Source: an uncultured Clostridia bacterium (GTDB lineage: Bacteria > Bacillota > Clostridia > Christensenellales > UBA1242). Taken from it: 9,463 nucleotides of DNA. The position numbers and the translations under genes are program-made. The notes under the pieces are model-generated. The model did not search any database and was not told the origin of the DNA. It worked only from the letters and a program-made list of their open reading frames with translations. Below are positions 1-6,632 of this stretch, piece after piece (position 1 is the first letter of the stretch; each line of letters opens with the position of its first letter). The stretch is taken from assembly GCA_937893125.1 (NCBI GenBank), contig CALBHW010000040.1, forward strand, positions 1 through 9,463, read 5' to 3'.

Positions 1-66
1 CTAAAAAACAACTAAAAAACAACTAAAAAACAACTAAAAAACAACTAAAAAACAGATAAAAAAGTA
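1..66. repeat. 11-bp tandem repeat with phased A-tracts
   Basis: Five copies of CTAAAAAACAA occupy 1-55, with the last base of copy five changed to G. A degenerate sixth copy (56-66) keeps its A6 run in register. The A6 runs lie at 3-8, 14-19, 25-30, 36-41, 47-52 and 58-63, an exact 11-bp period. Because 11 is not a multiple of 3 and the unit contains TAA across its junction, all three forward frames are closed by position 26, so the array is noncoding. A-tracts in near-helical phase are known to bend DNA; that this array is curved is inferred. It begins at the window edge and may be longer. Confidence 0.95.
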
Positions 67-121
67 AAAAAATAAGTTTTTTTTATAAAAATCAATCGTT
101 TAAAAACTAATTCAAAAAATC

Positions 122-130
122 AAAGGAGGT
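122..130 (+). promoter_or_regulatory. Near-perfect Shine-Dalgarno site of ntpK
   Basis: AAAGGAGGT lies 6 nt before the ATG at 137 and can pair over nine bases with the usual 16S 3' end. It is the longest Shine-Dalgarno match in the window. The c-ring subunit is needed in many more copies than any other subunit, which fits a strong initiation site. No convincing promoter is visible in 60-120; a TATAAA at 84-89 lacks a recognisable -35 box. Confidence 0.9.
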
Positions 131-136
131 AAAATT

Positions 137-580
137 ATGAATTGGGGTTATGTTATAGGTTTATTTGGAATTGCGCTGTGTGTGCTTTTCTGCGGAATGG
201 GGTCTGCTATGGCGTTAAACAAAACGGGGCAGGCAGCTGCGGGCGTTTTGGGGGAAGAACCAAAAAGATTTAGTAAGGTGCTGGTACTTGTTGTTCTTCC
301 TGCAACGCAAGGTATTTACGGGTTTGTCTATGCGATCGTTGCGTCTGGGAGTCTCACACCTGAAATGAGCATTTACAGCGGACTCGCACTTCTTCTTGCA
401 AGCCTTCCACTTACAGTAAATGGCTTTATAAGCGCTATTTTCCAAGGGAAATCATCAGTTAGTTGTATTTATGCGGTGGCTAAAAAAGAGCAACTTTCAG
501 GAAAACTAATTCTTTTCCCAGCGATGATTGAAACTTACGCTATTTTGTCGCTTGTTATTTCACTTCTTCTTCTAGCCTAA
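137..580 (+). CDS. ntpK: V-type Na+-ATPase subunit K (c-ring proteolipid)
   Basis: This 147-residue protein is the membrane rotor subunit, the ion-carrying c-ring of the Vo sector. It has four predicted transmembrane helices near residues 4-27, 48-70, 78-102 and 125-146, so it is the duplicated 16-kDa form (E. hirae NtpK is about 156 residues) rather than an 8-kDa form. The hairpins carry LPATQGIYGF (54-63), AIFQGK (100-105) and MIETYAIL (130-137). The Na+ ligands known in E. hirae NtpK (L61, T64, Q65, Q110, E139) align at a constant offset of 7 with L54, T57, Q58, Q103 and E132, so Na+ rather than H+ transport is inferred. Only the second hairpin keeps the ion-binding carboxylate, as is usual for this form. 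The ntpE start follows 11 nt after its stop. Confidence 0.96.
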   Translation: MNWGYVIGLFGIALCVLFCGMGSAMALNKTGQAAAGVLGEEPKRFSKVLVLVVLPATQGIYGFVYAIVASGSLTPEMSIYSGLALLLASLPLTVNGFISAIFQGKSSVSCIYAVAKKEQLSGKLILFPAMIETYAILSLVISLLLLA

Positions 581-591
581 AGGTGTAAAAT

Positions 592-1149
592 ATGCCAGCG
601 GAGAGAATAGTTGAAAAAATTTTGTCGGACGCAAAACTGAAGGCAAAAGAAATTGAGAGCGCAAATAAAAATGAATGCAACGCGCTTCAAAAGGAAAACG
701 CCAAAAAAATAGAGCAGGACAAAAGAGAAACGATAAAAAGGGCGACTTTGGAAGGCAAGGCAATAAAAGAAAATTATAAAATATTATCAAATCTTGATTG
801 TAAAAAAATTGAACTGAAAGCAAAGCAAGATGTCGTTTGTGATGCAAAATTAAAGGCGTGCGACCTATTATATAATTTAGATAAAGAAAGTGCTTTGAAG
901 TTACTCACGAATCTTGTCAAGTTTGCGGACGACGATGACACGATGAAAATTGACTTTAAAAATGTCAATTTGTCCGACGTAAAAAGTTTAAAAGCAGTCA
1001 AAGACAAAAAGCTTAAAATTGAAAAAGGGACGGAGCAGGGGGTAATTTTTGAAGGCAAAATTTGCGACAAAAATTATACTTTAAATGAACTTGTTTCACA
1101 AAAATACGACGAAAATTCAAAAAGATACAACGACATTTTATTTGGATAA
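592..1149 (+). CDS. ntpE: V-type ATPase subunit E (peripheral stalk)
   Basis: This 185-residue protein is the E subunit, which with G/H forms the peripheral stalk holding the A3B3 head still. Residues 1 to about 85 are charged, Lys/Glu-rich and helical, as expected for the long stalk helix. The rest should form the small alpha/beta head-binding domain, with GVIFEG at 150-155 and a final helix ending in ILFG, both in the expected family positions. Overall similarity is low, as is normal for E, and the call leans on position between K and C. The ribosome site AAAGGTG (579-585) overlaps the ntpK stop and is weaker than that of ntpK, which may set E below K. The protein has an unusually large share of Lys. 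Confidence 0.85.
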   Translation: MPAERIVEKILSDAKLKAKEIESANKNECNALQKENAKKIEQDKRETIKRATLEGKAIKENYKILSNLDCKKIELKAKQDVVCDAKLKACDLLYNLDKESALKLLTNLVKFADDDDTMKIDFKNVNLSDVKSLKAVKDKKLKIEKGTEQGVIFEGKICDKNYTLNELVSQKYDENSKRYNDILFG

Positions 1150-1163
1150 CTGAAAATCGTTTA

Positions 1164-1189
1164 TTTCAAACTGATATGATTTTTTGAAA
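1164..1189 (+). other. Small inverted repeat in the E-C gap
   Basis: TTTCAAA (1164-1170) and TTTGAAA (1183-1189) form a 7-bp AT-rich stem with a 12-nt loop inside the 74-nt gap between ntpE and ntpC. An alternative stem AAAATC/GATTTT overlaps it. It is too weak to call a terminator and may be chance in AT-rich DNA. The gap otherwise holds only the ntpC ribosome site. Confidence 0.35.
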
Positions 1190-1223
1190 AGTGCTTAACA
1201 AAATTTTATTAAAAGGAGAGAAA

Positions 1224-2159
1224 ATGATTTATTACTCAAACGGTGTAGCGAGCGCAAAATCAAGAGAACTTTTTAGTCGTGCGTTTTATGACCAACTTAT
1301 AAATGCAAAAGACTATGAAAGTTGCTTGGAACTCGTTTTGTCGACTACCACTTTTGCGGGCGAAGAGTGCGATGTAGATAAATTTTTAGACGCAAAAAAA
1401 CAAGAGTTGTTTGATTTTATAAAGCACAACTCTCCAATAAATGAAATTATTGATTTTTTTCTTTTGGCACAAGATTATGAAAATTTAGGGGTAATTTGTC
1501 GCCTTGTGAAAGCGGGGAAGAATTTGCACGGCACACTGCTTTCTGGGAAAACGGACAGTAAAGATTTGTGCGAGTTTGTTAAAACGGGCATATCAAGGGG
1601 CATTAGTAAAGAAGTGATTGAAGCCTACAAAGGTATGCCAAAAGACCTTAGCTTAGCGCAAATTGATTTGTATTATAAGCAAAAAAAATATGAAACTTTA
1701 AAATCAAAAATGAAAAGTCAAATAATGAAAACTCTTTTATTTGACATATTGGATTTGCAAAATGTTTGCATTATTTTAAGGTGCGAAAAAGAAGATGATT
1801 TTCAAAAAAACAGGGTTGTAGTTGGAAACTTGAATGACAAACTACTAGACAAAATTTTAAAAAGAGATGAAACTGTTTTATTTGAGTTGTCGGGGCTAAC
1901 TAGACAAATCGCCCAAATTGCGTTTATTAAAAACAAGCAAAAGGCTTTTTCGTTAATTGATAAATTGTCAAATGAGCTTCCGCTTTTATCTATTAAACCG
2001 TTTGCAAAAGATACGGACACCATTGCGCCCTTTTTGGACTATTGTTTTTCTTGTCTTGCGCAACTTAAAAATATTAAAATGGTGCTTAGTCTTAAAAAAA
2101 ATGGCGTGAAATGTGATTTTGATAATAAAATTTTGGGGGTAAGTTATGGCAAAAGATAA
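1224..2159 (+). CDS. ntpC: V-type ATPase subunit C (central stalk, AC39/d family)
   Basis: This 311-residue subunit is the socket that joins the rotating shaft (D-F) to the K-ring. The ATG at 1224 is chosen because AAAAGGAG (1211-1218) lies just before it; an in-frame GTG at 1191 would add 11 residues but has no ribosome site. The protein shows the internal repeat typical of the family: DYENLGVICRL (N87) in the first half and DLQNVCIILRC (N180) in the second, both versions of the family's N-hydrophobic-LLR helix. The family is usually about 330 residues. It diverges strongly from characterised members, but gene order supports it. Its 3' end overlaps ntpG by 14 nt, implying translational coupling. 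Confidence 0.88.
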   Translation: MIYYSNGVASAKSRELFSRAFYDQLINAKDYESCLELVLSTTTFAGEECDVDKFLDAKKQELFDFIKHNSPINEIIDFFLLAQDYENLGVICRLVKAGKNLHGTLLSGKTDSKDLCEFVKTGISRGISKEVIEAYKGMPKDLSLAQIDLYYKQKKYETLKSKMKSQIMKTLLFDILDLQNVCIILRCEKEDDFQKNRVVVGNLNDKLLDKILKRDETVLFELSGLTRQIAQIAFIKNKQKAFSLIDKLSNELPLLSIKPFAKDTDTIAPFLDYCFSCLAQLKNIKMVLSLKKNGVKCDFDNKILGVSYGKR

Positions 2160-2472
2160 TTTTGCAGTTATTGGAGATAAAGATAAAATGCTTATTTTTT
2201 CGCTTGCTGGTGGGGAAATCTTTTCGCCAAATGGTGAAAAAGATACACGCGCGGTGCTTGGGCGACTCCTAGCAAATTTTAACCAAATTTTTATCACAAG
2301 TGATTATGCAAGATATGTTTCTGACATTATAGAAGATACAAAAAATAAGCCTTATCCGATTGTTACAATTTTGCCCGTTCGTGAAAACGATAATTATGCA
2401 ACGGACAAAATTAAGCAAGAAGTCAAAAAGACTCTTGGCGTTGATTTGGCGCTTGATGACCTAAATGTCTAA
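2146..2472 (+). CDS. ntpG: V-type ATPase subunit F (NtpG/AtpF, central stalk)
   Basis: This 108-residue protein is subunit F, which binds subunit D in the rotating shaft and can modulate ATPase activity. The family length is about 100-110. It starts with the typical AVIGDKDKMLIFSLAGG segment (7-23), a first beta strand and the following loop, then has QIFITSDYA (47-55) and the strand IVTILPV (72-78), ending in a helix with TLGVDL (96-101). This matches the Rossmann-like fold of the family. The start lies within the end of ntpC (14-nt overlap) and is preceded by a GGGGGT ribosome site at 2135-2140. In E. hirae naming this subunit is NtpG; in archaeal naming it is AtpF. Confidence 0.93.
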   Translation: MAKDNFAVIGDKDKMLIFSLAGGEIFSPNGEKDTRAVLGRLLANFNQIFITSDYARYVSDIIEDTKNKPYPIVTILPVRENDNYATDKIKQEVKKTLGVDLALDDLNV

Positions 2473-2514
2473 AAAGGGTCGATAGAAGAGACCTGTGTTT
2501 ATTTTAAAATTTAG

Positions 2515-2520
2515 TACAAT
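2515..2520 (+). promoter_or_regulatory. Possible -10 box in the F-A gap
   Basis: TACAAT matches five of six bases of TATAAT and lies 38 nt before the ntpA start. No good -35 box sits 15-18 nt upstream (that region reads CCTGTGTT), so an internal promoter for ntpA-ntpB is only a possibility. Confidence 0.2.
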
Positions 2521-2523
2521 TTA

Positions 2524-2540
2524 AGCAAAATATTTTTGCT
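2524..2540 (+). other. Inverted repeat just before the ntpA ribosome site
   Basis: AGCAAAA (2524-2530), loop TAT, TTTTGCT (2534-2540) form a perfect 7-bp stem. It ends 5 nt before the AAAGGA ribosome site (2546-2551) of ntpA and has no U tail, so it is not an intrinsic terminator. A second small stem, GGTC (2477-2480) with GACC (2490-2493), lies just after ntpG. An mRNA end or stability element is possible. Confidence 0.45.
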
Positions 2541-2557
2541 ATAAAAAAGGAACAAGT

Positions 2558-4324
2558 ATGGAAGGAAAAATTGTAAAAATTTCAGGACCACTTATAGAAG
2601 CCACTAATATGGCTGAATGTAAAATGTTTGAAGTCGTCAATATTGGCGACAAGCATCTTGTCGGCGAAATTATTGAACTTCGCGGGGACAAGGCGTCAAT
2701 TCAGGTTTACGAAGAAACGAGTGGGCTTATGGTAGGTGAAAAGGTTGTCGGAACTAATGAAATGTTGTCGATGGAACTTGCCCCAGGACTTATCGAAGGT
2801 ATTTTTGATGGAATTGGTAGACCGCTTGACAAAATCGCTGAAAAATACGGCGACTATATTGCGCGCGGAGTAAAAGTTAATAGCCTTGATAGGGAAAAAT
2901 TTTGGCATTTTTATCCTATTGCCAAGGTGGGCGACAATGTGACCGCGGGAGATATTTTGGGCTATGTTGATGAAACCGTATCTGTTCGCCATAGTATTCT
3001 TGTTCCTTTTGGCATTCAAGGCAAAATTGTTGATATAAAAGAAGGCGATTTTACTATTACTGATACAGTTGCGGTTGTAAAAAATGGCTCAAAAACAACT
3101 AATATCTGTATGTTGCAAAAATGGCCAGTCAGAAGGCCAAGACCTTATAAAAATAAAATCCTTCCAACCGAACCGCTCATAACGGGGCAAAGAGTTATTG
3201 ACACGCTCTTTCCGCTAGCCCTTGGTGGCGTTTGTGCTGTCCCTGGACCTTTTGGAAGCGGAAAAACTGTTGTTCAGCACCAACTCGCGAAGTGGGCGAA
3301 TGCGGACATTATTGTATACATTGGTTGTGGTGAACGCGGAAATGAGATGACGGATGTTTTAAACGAATTTCCAACTTTGATTGACCCAAAAACTAAACAA
3401 CCGCTTATGAAGAGAACTGTTTTAATTGCAAACACATCGGATATGCCTGTTTCGGCGCGTGAAGCGTCCATTTATACGGGGATAACAATCGCCGAATATT
3501 TTAGAGACATGGGCTATAATGTCGCAATTATGGCAGATTCCACGTCGCGCTGGGCGGAAGCGCTTAGGGAAATGAGCGGTCGTCTTGAAGAGATGCCAGG
3601 TGAAGAGGGCTATCCAGCATATTTGTCAAGTAGACTTGCCGAATTTTATGAAAGGGCGGGACTTGTGTCGACTTTGAACGGCAAAAAAGGCTCAATTACG
3701 GCTATTGGCGCCGTTAGCCCTGCAGGTGGCGATTTGTCAGAACCTGTTTCACAAGCGACTCTTAGAATTGTTAAAGTTTTTTGGGGGCTTAGCGCAAGTC
3801 TTGCCTACAAAAGGCATTTTCCAGCTATTGACTGGTTGACAAGTTATTCGCTTTACACTGATAGGCTTGAAAATTGGTATAAAGATAATGTTGACGATAA
3901 CTTCAACAAATATCGACTTTTTGTGTCGACAATTTTGCAAGACGAAAATAAACTTGACGAAATCGTGCGCCTAGTTGGGGCGGATGCGCTTTCTTATGAA
4001 GATAGACTGACACTTGAGACCGCGAAAATGATTCGGGAAGACTTTTTGCACCAAAATGCATTTAACGACCTTGACACATACACTTCGATTTCTAAGCAAA
4101 ATCAAATGTTAAAAACAATTTTTGCATATTATACCAGTTGCAAGGACGCACTTTTTCACGGTGTTAATATAAAAGATTTGCTTAAACTTCGCGCAAAAGA
4201 GAAAATTGCTCGTGCAAAATATATAGAAGAAAACAAGTTAAAGCAATTTGACGAAATAATTATGCAAATTGACAGCGAAATAGACGCTTTGAAGTCTCAG
4301 GGGGAAGAAGATGAAGGAGTATAA
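2558..4324 (+). CDS. ntpA: V-type ATPase catalytic subunit A
   Basis: This 588-residue protein is the ATP-hydrolysing subunit of the A3B3 head; E. hirae NtpA is 593. The order is an N-terminal beta-barrel (about 1-75), the A-specific insert (about 110-190, with RHSILVPFG), the nucleotide-binding core and a helical C-terminal domain. The P-loop GPFGSGKT is at 230-237 (Lys236), the catalytic GER glutamate is E259 followed by R260, and Walker B ends at D327 in AIMADSTSRWAEALREM. EGYPAYLSSRLAEFYERAG and LSEPVSQATLRIVKVFWGL are also typical. These residues sit two positions before their E. hirae equivalents. AAAGGA (2546-2551) precedes the ATG. Its end overlaps ntpB by 14 nt. All catalytic residues are present. 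Confidence 0.99.
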   Translation: MEGKIVKISGPLIEATNMAECKMFEVVNIGDKHLVGEIIELRGDKASIQVYEETSGLMVGEKVVGTNEMLSMELAPGLIEGIFDGIGRPLDKIAEKYGDYIARGVKVNSLDREKFWHFYPIAKVGDNVTAGDILGYVDETVSVRHSILVPFGIQGKIVDIKEGDFTITDTVAVVKNGSKTTNICMLQKWPVRRPRPYKNKILPTEPLITGQRVIDTLFPLALGGVCAVPGPFGSGKTVVQHQLAKWANADIIVYIGCGERGNEMTDVLNEFPTLIDPKTKQPLMKRTVLIANTSDMPVSAREASIYTGITIAEYFRDMGYNVAIMADSTSRWAEALREMSGRLEEMPGEEGYPAYLSSRLAEFYERAGLVSTLNGKKGSITAIGAVSPAGGDLSEPVSQATLRIVKVFWGLSASLAYKRHFPAIDWLTSYSLYTDRLENWYKDNVDDNFNKYRLFVSTILQDENKLDEIVRLVGADALSYEDRLTLETAKMIREDFLHQNAFNDLDTYTSISKQNQMLKTIFAYYTSCKDALFHGVNIKDLLKLRAKEKIARAKYIEENKLKQFDEIIMQIDSEIDALKSQGEEDEGV

Positions 4325-5678
4325 AACAATTAAAGAAATTGTGGGGCCACTTATGCTTTGCGACCACTTGGAAGGTGTGAAGTACGACGAACTTGTAGAA
4401 ATTGTTTCCAAAAATGGTGAAATTAGACGCGGGAAAGTACTTGAAGTTGAAAATGACACTGCACTTGTTCAACTTTTTGAATCGTCGCACGGCTTGCAAC
4501 CTTCGTCATCAAAAGTGCGTTTCTTGGGGCACAGTTTAAACTTAAAAGTCTCTCCAGATATGTTGGGACGTGTTTTTGATGGACTAGGGCGCCCAAAAGA
4601 TGACGGTGCAGAAATTATCGGTACAAAATCACTTGATGTAAACGGGCAACCTATAAATCCTTTTGCACGCGCCTATCCAAATGAGTTTATTCAAACGGGA
4701 ATTTCCGCAATTGACGGGCTAAATACTCTTGTTCGCGGTCAAAAACTGCCTATTTTTTCAATGAGTGGGCTCCCACATTCTATGCTTGCCACTCAAATTG
4801 CGTCCCAGGCGAAAGTTTTGGGGAATGACGAAAAATTTGCGGTTGTTTTTTGCTGTATGGGGATTACTTACGAAGAAGCGCAATATTTTGTCGATTCATT
4901 TAGAAAAACAGGCGCAATTGAGCGTAGTGTTATGTTTATAAATCTCGCAAACGACCCTGCAATCGAAAGAATTGCGACTCCAAAAATGGCGCTTACTTGT
5001 GCGGAATATTTGTCGTTTGACCTAGATATGAATGTTCTTGTTATTATGACCGATATGACAAGTTACGCTGAAGCATTGCGTGAAATTTCGTCCGCGAAAA
5101 AAGAAGTCCCAGGTCGTCGCGGATACCCAGGATATATGTATACTGACCTTGCAAGTTTGTATGAAAGGGCGGGAAGAATTAAAGGTAAAAAAGGCTCAAT
5201 AACCCAAATACCAATTCTTACAATGCCAGAAGACGACAAAACGCACCCAATTCCAGATTTGACTGGATATATCACGGAAGGACAAATTATTTTGTCTCGA
5301 GAACTTTACAAGCGCGGAGTTACTCCACCTATTGATGTTTTGCCTTCGCTTTCAAGGCTTAAAGATAAGGGAATAGGTGTAAATAAAACTCGAGAAGACC
5401 ATTCCGACCTTATGAACCAATTATTTTCCGCCTACGCACGCGGGAAAGACGCAAAAGAACTCGCTTCAATTTTAGGTGAAAACGCAATAAGTGAAGACGA
5501 CAAGATTTTTGCGCAATTTGCGGAAAGATTTGAAAATCAATATGTTGGTCAAGGCTTTACAACAAATAGAAGTATAGAAGAAACGCTAAATCTTGGTTGG
5601 CAACTACTTTCAATGCTTCCAAGAAGTGAACTTAAAAGAGTAAAAGAGCAATACATTGAAAAGTATATGAAAGAGTAG
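4311..5678 (+). CDS. ntpB: V-type ATPase regulatory/non-catalytic subunit B
   Basis: This 455-residue protein alternates with A in the hexameric head and completes the catalytic site from the neighbouring subunit. It has the N-terminal barrel, then the degenerate P-loop region SMSGLPHSMLATQIA with SGLPH at 152-156; the normal lack of a Walker A lysine marks it as B rather than A. The arginine finger lies in PSLSRL at R349, equivalent to R350 of E. hirae NtpB. DMTSYAEALREIS and GRRGYPGYMYTDLASLYERAG are family hallmarks. The start lies inside the end of ntpA, after a run of five G (4300-4304) as ribosome site, so translation is probably coupled to A and supports 1:1 output. The stop is TAG, the only one in the operon, and lies in the base of a hairpin. 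Confidence 0.99.
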   Translation: MKEYKTIKEIVGPLMLCDHLEGVKYDELVEIVSKNGEIRRGKVLEVENDTALVQLFESSHGLQPSSSKVRFLGHSLNLKVSPDMLGRVFDGLGRPKDDGAEIIGTKSLDVNGQPINPFARAYPNEFIQTGISAIDGLNTLVRGQKLPIFSMSGLPHSMLATQIASQAKVLGNDEKFAVVFCCMGITYEEAQYFVDSFRKTGAIERSVMFINLANDPAIERIATPKMALTCAEYLSFDLDMNVLVIMTDMTSYAEALREISSAKKEVPGRRGYPGYMYTDLASLYERAGRIKGKKGSITQIPILTMPEDDKTHPIPDLTGYITEGQIILSRELYKRGVTPPIDVLPSLSRLKDKGIGVNKTREDHSDLMNQLFSAYARGKDAKELASILGENAISEDDKIFAQFAERFENQYVGQGFTTNRSIEETLNLGWQLLSMLPRSELKRVKEQYIEKYMKE

Positions 5679-5714
5679 TGTGTTTTTGATGTGAATTCTT
5701 TTGAAAAACACACT
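5677..5714 (+). other. 11-bp perfect hairpin over the ntpB stop
   Basis: AGTGTGTTTTT (5677-5687) and AAAAACACACT (5704-5714) are perfect complements around a 16-nt loop. The outer T5676-A5715 and A5674-T5717 pairs, with G-U pairs between, could lengthen the stem. Its left arm includes two bases of the ntpB TAG. It is followed by mixed T-rich sequence, not a clean U run, so a strong terminator is unlikely. A partial attenuator or mRNA 3'-end element between B and D is inferred. The remaining gap to ntpD (5715-5816) holds only AT-rich sequence and the ntpD ribosome site. Confidence 0.7.
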
Positions 5715-5816
5715 ATTTGGCTGATATTTTTACTTTTTACTGTGAAAATTTAAAAAGAAAAGAATATTATAAGCTTAAATGCAATTATTTTGAAAAAACA
5801 AAAAAGGGGGTAGAAA

Positions 5817-6434
5817 ATGAGTTTAATGAAAGTTAATCCAACGCGTGTGGAACTAAAAAATCTTACAAGAAAACTCGCGGTCGCGGTTAAAGGACATAAG
5901 ATGTTAAAAGACAAAAACGACCAAATGGTGCGACTTTATACTGGCCTTATTAAGAAAAATTATAGTCTTAGAAAGCAAGTAGAAGAGTCTTTAAAAGATA
6001 TTTTTGACCAATTTCTACTCGCCAAGTGTTATATGTGTGAAAACGACTTAAATAACCTTTTTATTGCTACGAAATCGACTTTTCATTTTGACACAATTTC
6101 AAAAATGAATTTGGTGTTGCCAGACGAGGCTTTTGATGTGAAAGAAAAAATTGAATTACCATATTCTTTTGTCGACACAAACCCACAACTCGACATTTTA
6201 GCCCTAAAAATACAGAATATTGTGCCAGTACTATGCAAACTTGCAACGACTGAAAAGTCTTGTCAGATGCTTGCGACTGAAATAGAACGTACAAAAAGGC
6301 GGGTTAACGCGCTTGAATTTATTATGATTCCTGACCTAAAAGAAACTATAAAATACATTAAGCTTAAACTCGAAGAAAACGATAGGGCTAATAGAATTAG
6401 GCTTATAAAATATAAAGACTTATGCGATATGTAA
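5817..6434 (+). CDS. ntpD: V-type ATPase subunit D (central rotor shaft)
   Basis: This 205-residue protein is the long coiled-coil shaft that turns inside A3B3; the family is about 200-215 residues. The N-terminal helix has NPTRVELKNL (7-16) then KGHKMLKDKNDQM, and the C-terminal helix (155-190) has EIERTKRRVNALEF, IPDLKETIKYIKLKLEEN. These are the two hallmark segments that pair in the coiled coil. The middle (about 75-130) is the less conserved globular tip. GGGGGT (5806-5811) precedes the ATG; a second ATG at codon 4 is less well spaced. D is the last ATPase gene here: a terminator follows about 100 nt downstream. No H or a subunit follows. Confidence 0.97.
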   Translation: MSLMKVNPTRVELKNLTRKLAVAVKGHKMLKDKNDQMVRLYTGLIKKNYSLRKQVEESLKDIFDQFLLAKCYMCENDLNNLFIATKSTFHFDTISKMNLVLPDEAFDVKEKIELPYSFVDTNPQLDILALKIQNIVPVLCKLATTEKSCQMLATEIERTKRRVNALEFIMIPDLKETIKYIKLKLEENDRANRIRLIKYKDLCDM

Positions 6435-6533
6435 TTTTAAAGAATATAAAATTTTTTTAAAAACTTTTTAAATGAAAAAATCTTTTAAATATTTTTTTTA
6501 TTGTATTGTAGTTGTTAAAAAAAATTAGACTTA

Positions 6534-6560
6534 CCCCAAAACTTATTTTGGGGTTTTATT
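6534..6560 (+). terminator. Intrinsic terminator of the ATPase operon
   Basis: CCCCAAAA (6534-6541), loop CTTA, TTTTGGGG (6546-6553) form a perfect 8-bp stem, extended by an A-T pair, and are followed by TTTTATT. This is a classic rho-independent terminator. It lies 99 nt after the ntpD stop. On the other strand the stem is followed by a T run after an interval of about 10 nt, so it would work less well in that direction. Confidence 0.92.
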
Positions 6561-6570
6561 CTGTATGGCG

Positions 6571-6593
6571 TGGAAATTTAACTAAAATTTCCA
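6571..6593. other. 9-bp perfect inverted repeat upstream of the peptidase promoter
   Basis: TGGAAATTT (6571-6579), spacer AACTA, AAATTTCCA (6585-6593) are perfect complements. No U run follows, so it is not a second terminator. Its centre (6582) is 42 bp, about four helical turns, before the centre of the inverted repeat over the -35 box. It may be a regulator binding site; this is inferred. Confidence 0.5.
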
Positions 6594-6615
6594 ACTTAAA
6601 TTGAGCATACAAAAA

Positions 6616-6632
6616 GGTCAAATTGTTTGACT
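6616..6632. promoter_or_regulatory. Candidate operator overlapping the -35 box
   Basis: GTCAAA (6617-6622), spacer TTG, TTTGAC (6626-6631) are perfect inverted half-sites. The right arm contains most of the -35 box (6627-6632), the usual position for a repressor site. The half-sites GGTCAAA and, on the other strand, AGTCAAA both fit the CtsR heptad RGTCAAA, but CtsR sites are known as direct repeats whereas these are inverted, so CtsR is not claimed. Confidence 0.5.

Noticed and set aside
1..66. CRISPR-like or coding repeat
   Set aside because: Units are 11 bp with no variable spacers, and TAA stops close all forward frames; it is a simple tandem repeat.
1191..1223. GTG at 1191 as start of ntpC, adding 11 residues
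   Set aside because: The ATG at 1224 has AAAAGGAG at ideal spacing and gives the expected N-terminus; the GTG has no ribosome site.
5733..5757. CTTTTTA/TAAAAAG inverted repeat in the B-D gap
   Set aside because: A 7-bp stem of almost only A-T pairs with an 11-nt loop in AT-rich DNA is expected by chance.
137..6434. Alternative genetic code with TGA as Trp
   Set aside because: The ATPase proteins have normal lengths and C-termini, use TGG for Trp and contain no in-frame TGA. All seven stops are TAA or TAG, as expected from AT bias under the standard bacterial code.
6472..6528. An 18-codon ORF just after ntpD
   Set aside because: No ribosome site, all AT-rich low-complexity codons, and it ends just before the terminator hairpin.
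6616..6632. CtsR operator
   Set aside because: The half-sites fit RGTCAAA, but CtsR sites are direct repeats and these are inverted; the same GGTCAAA also occurs by chance in coding sequence near 8860.
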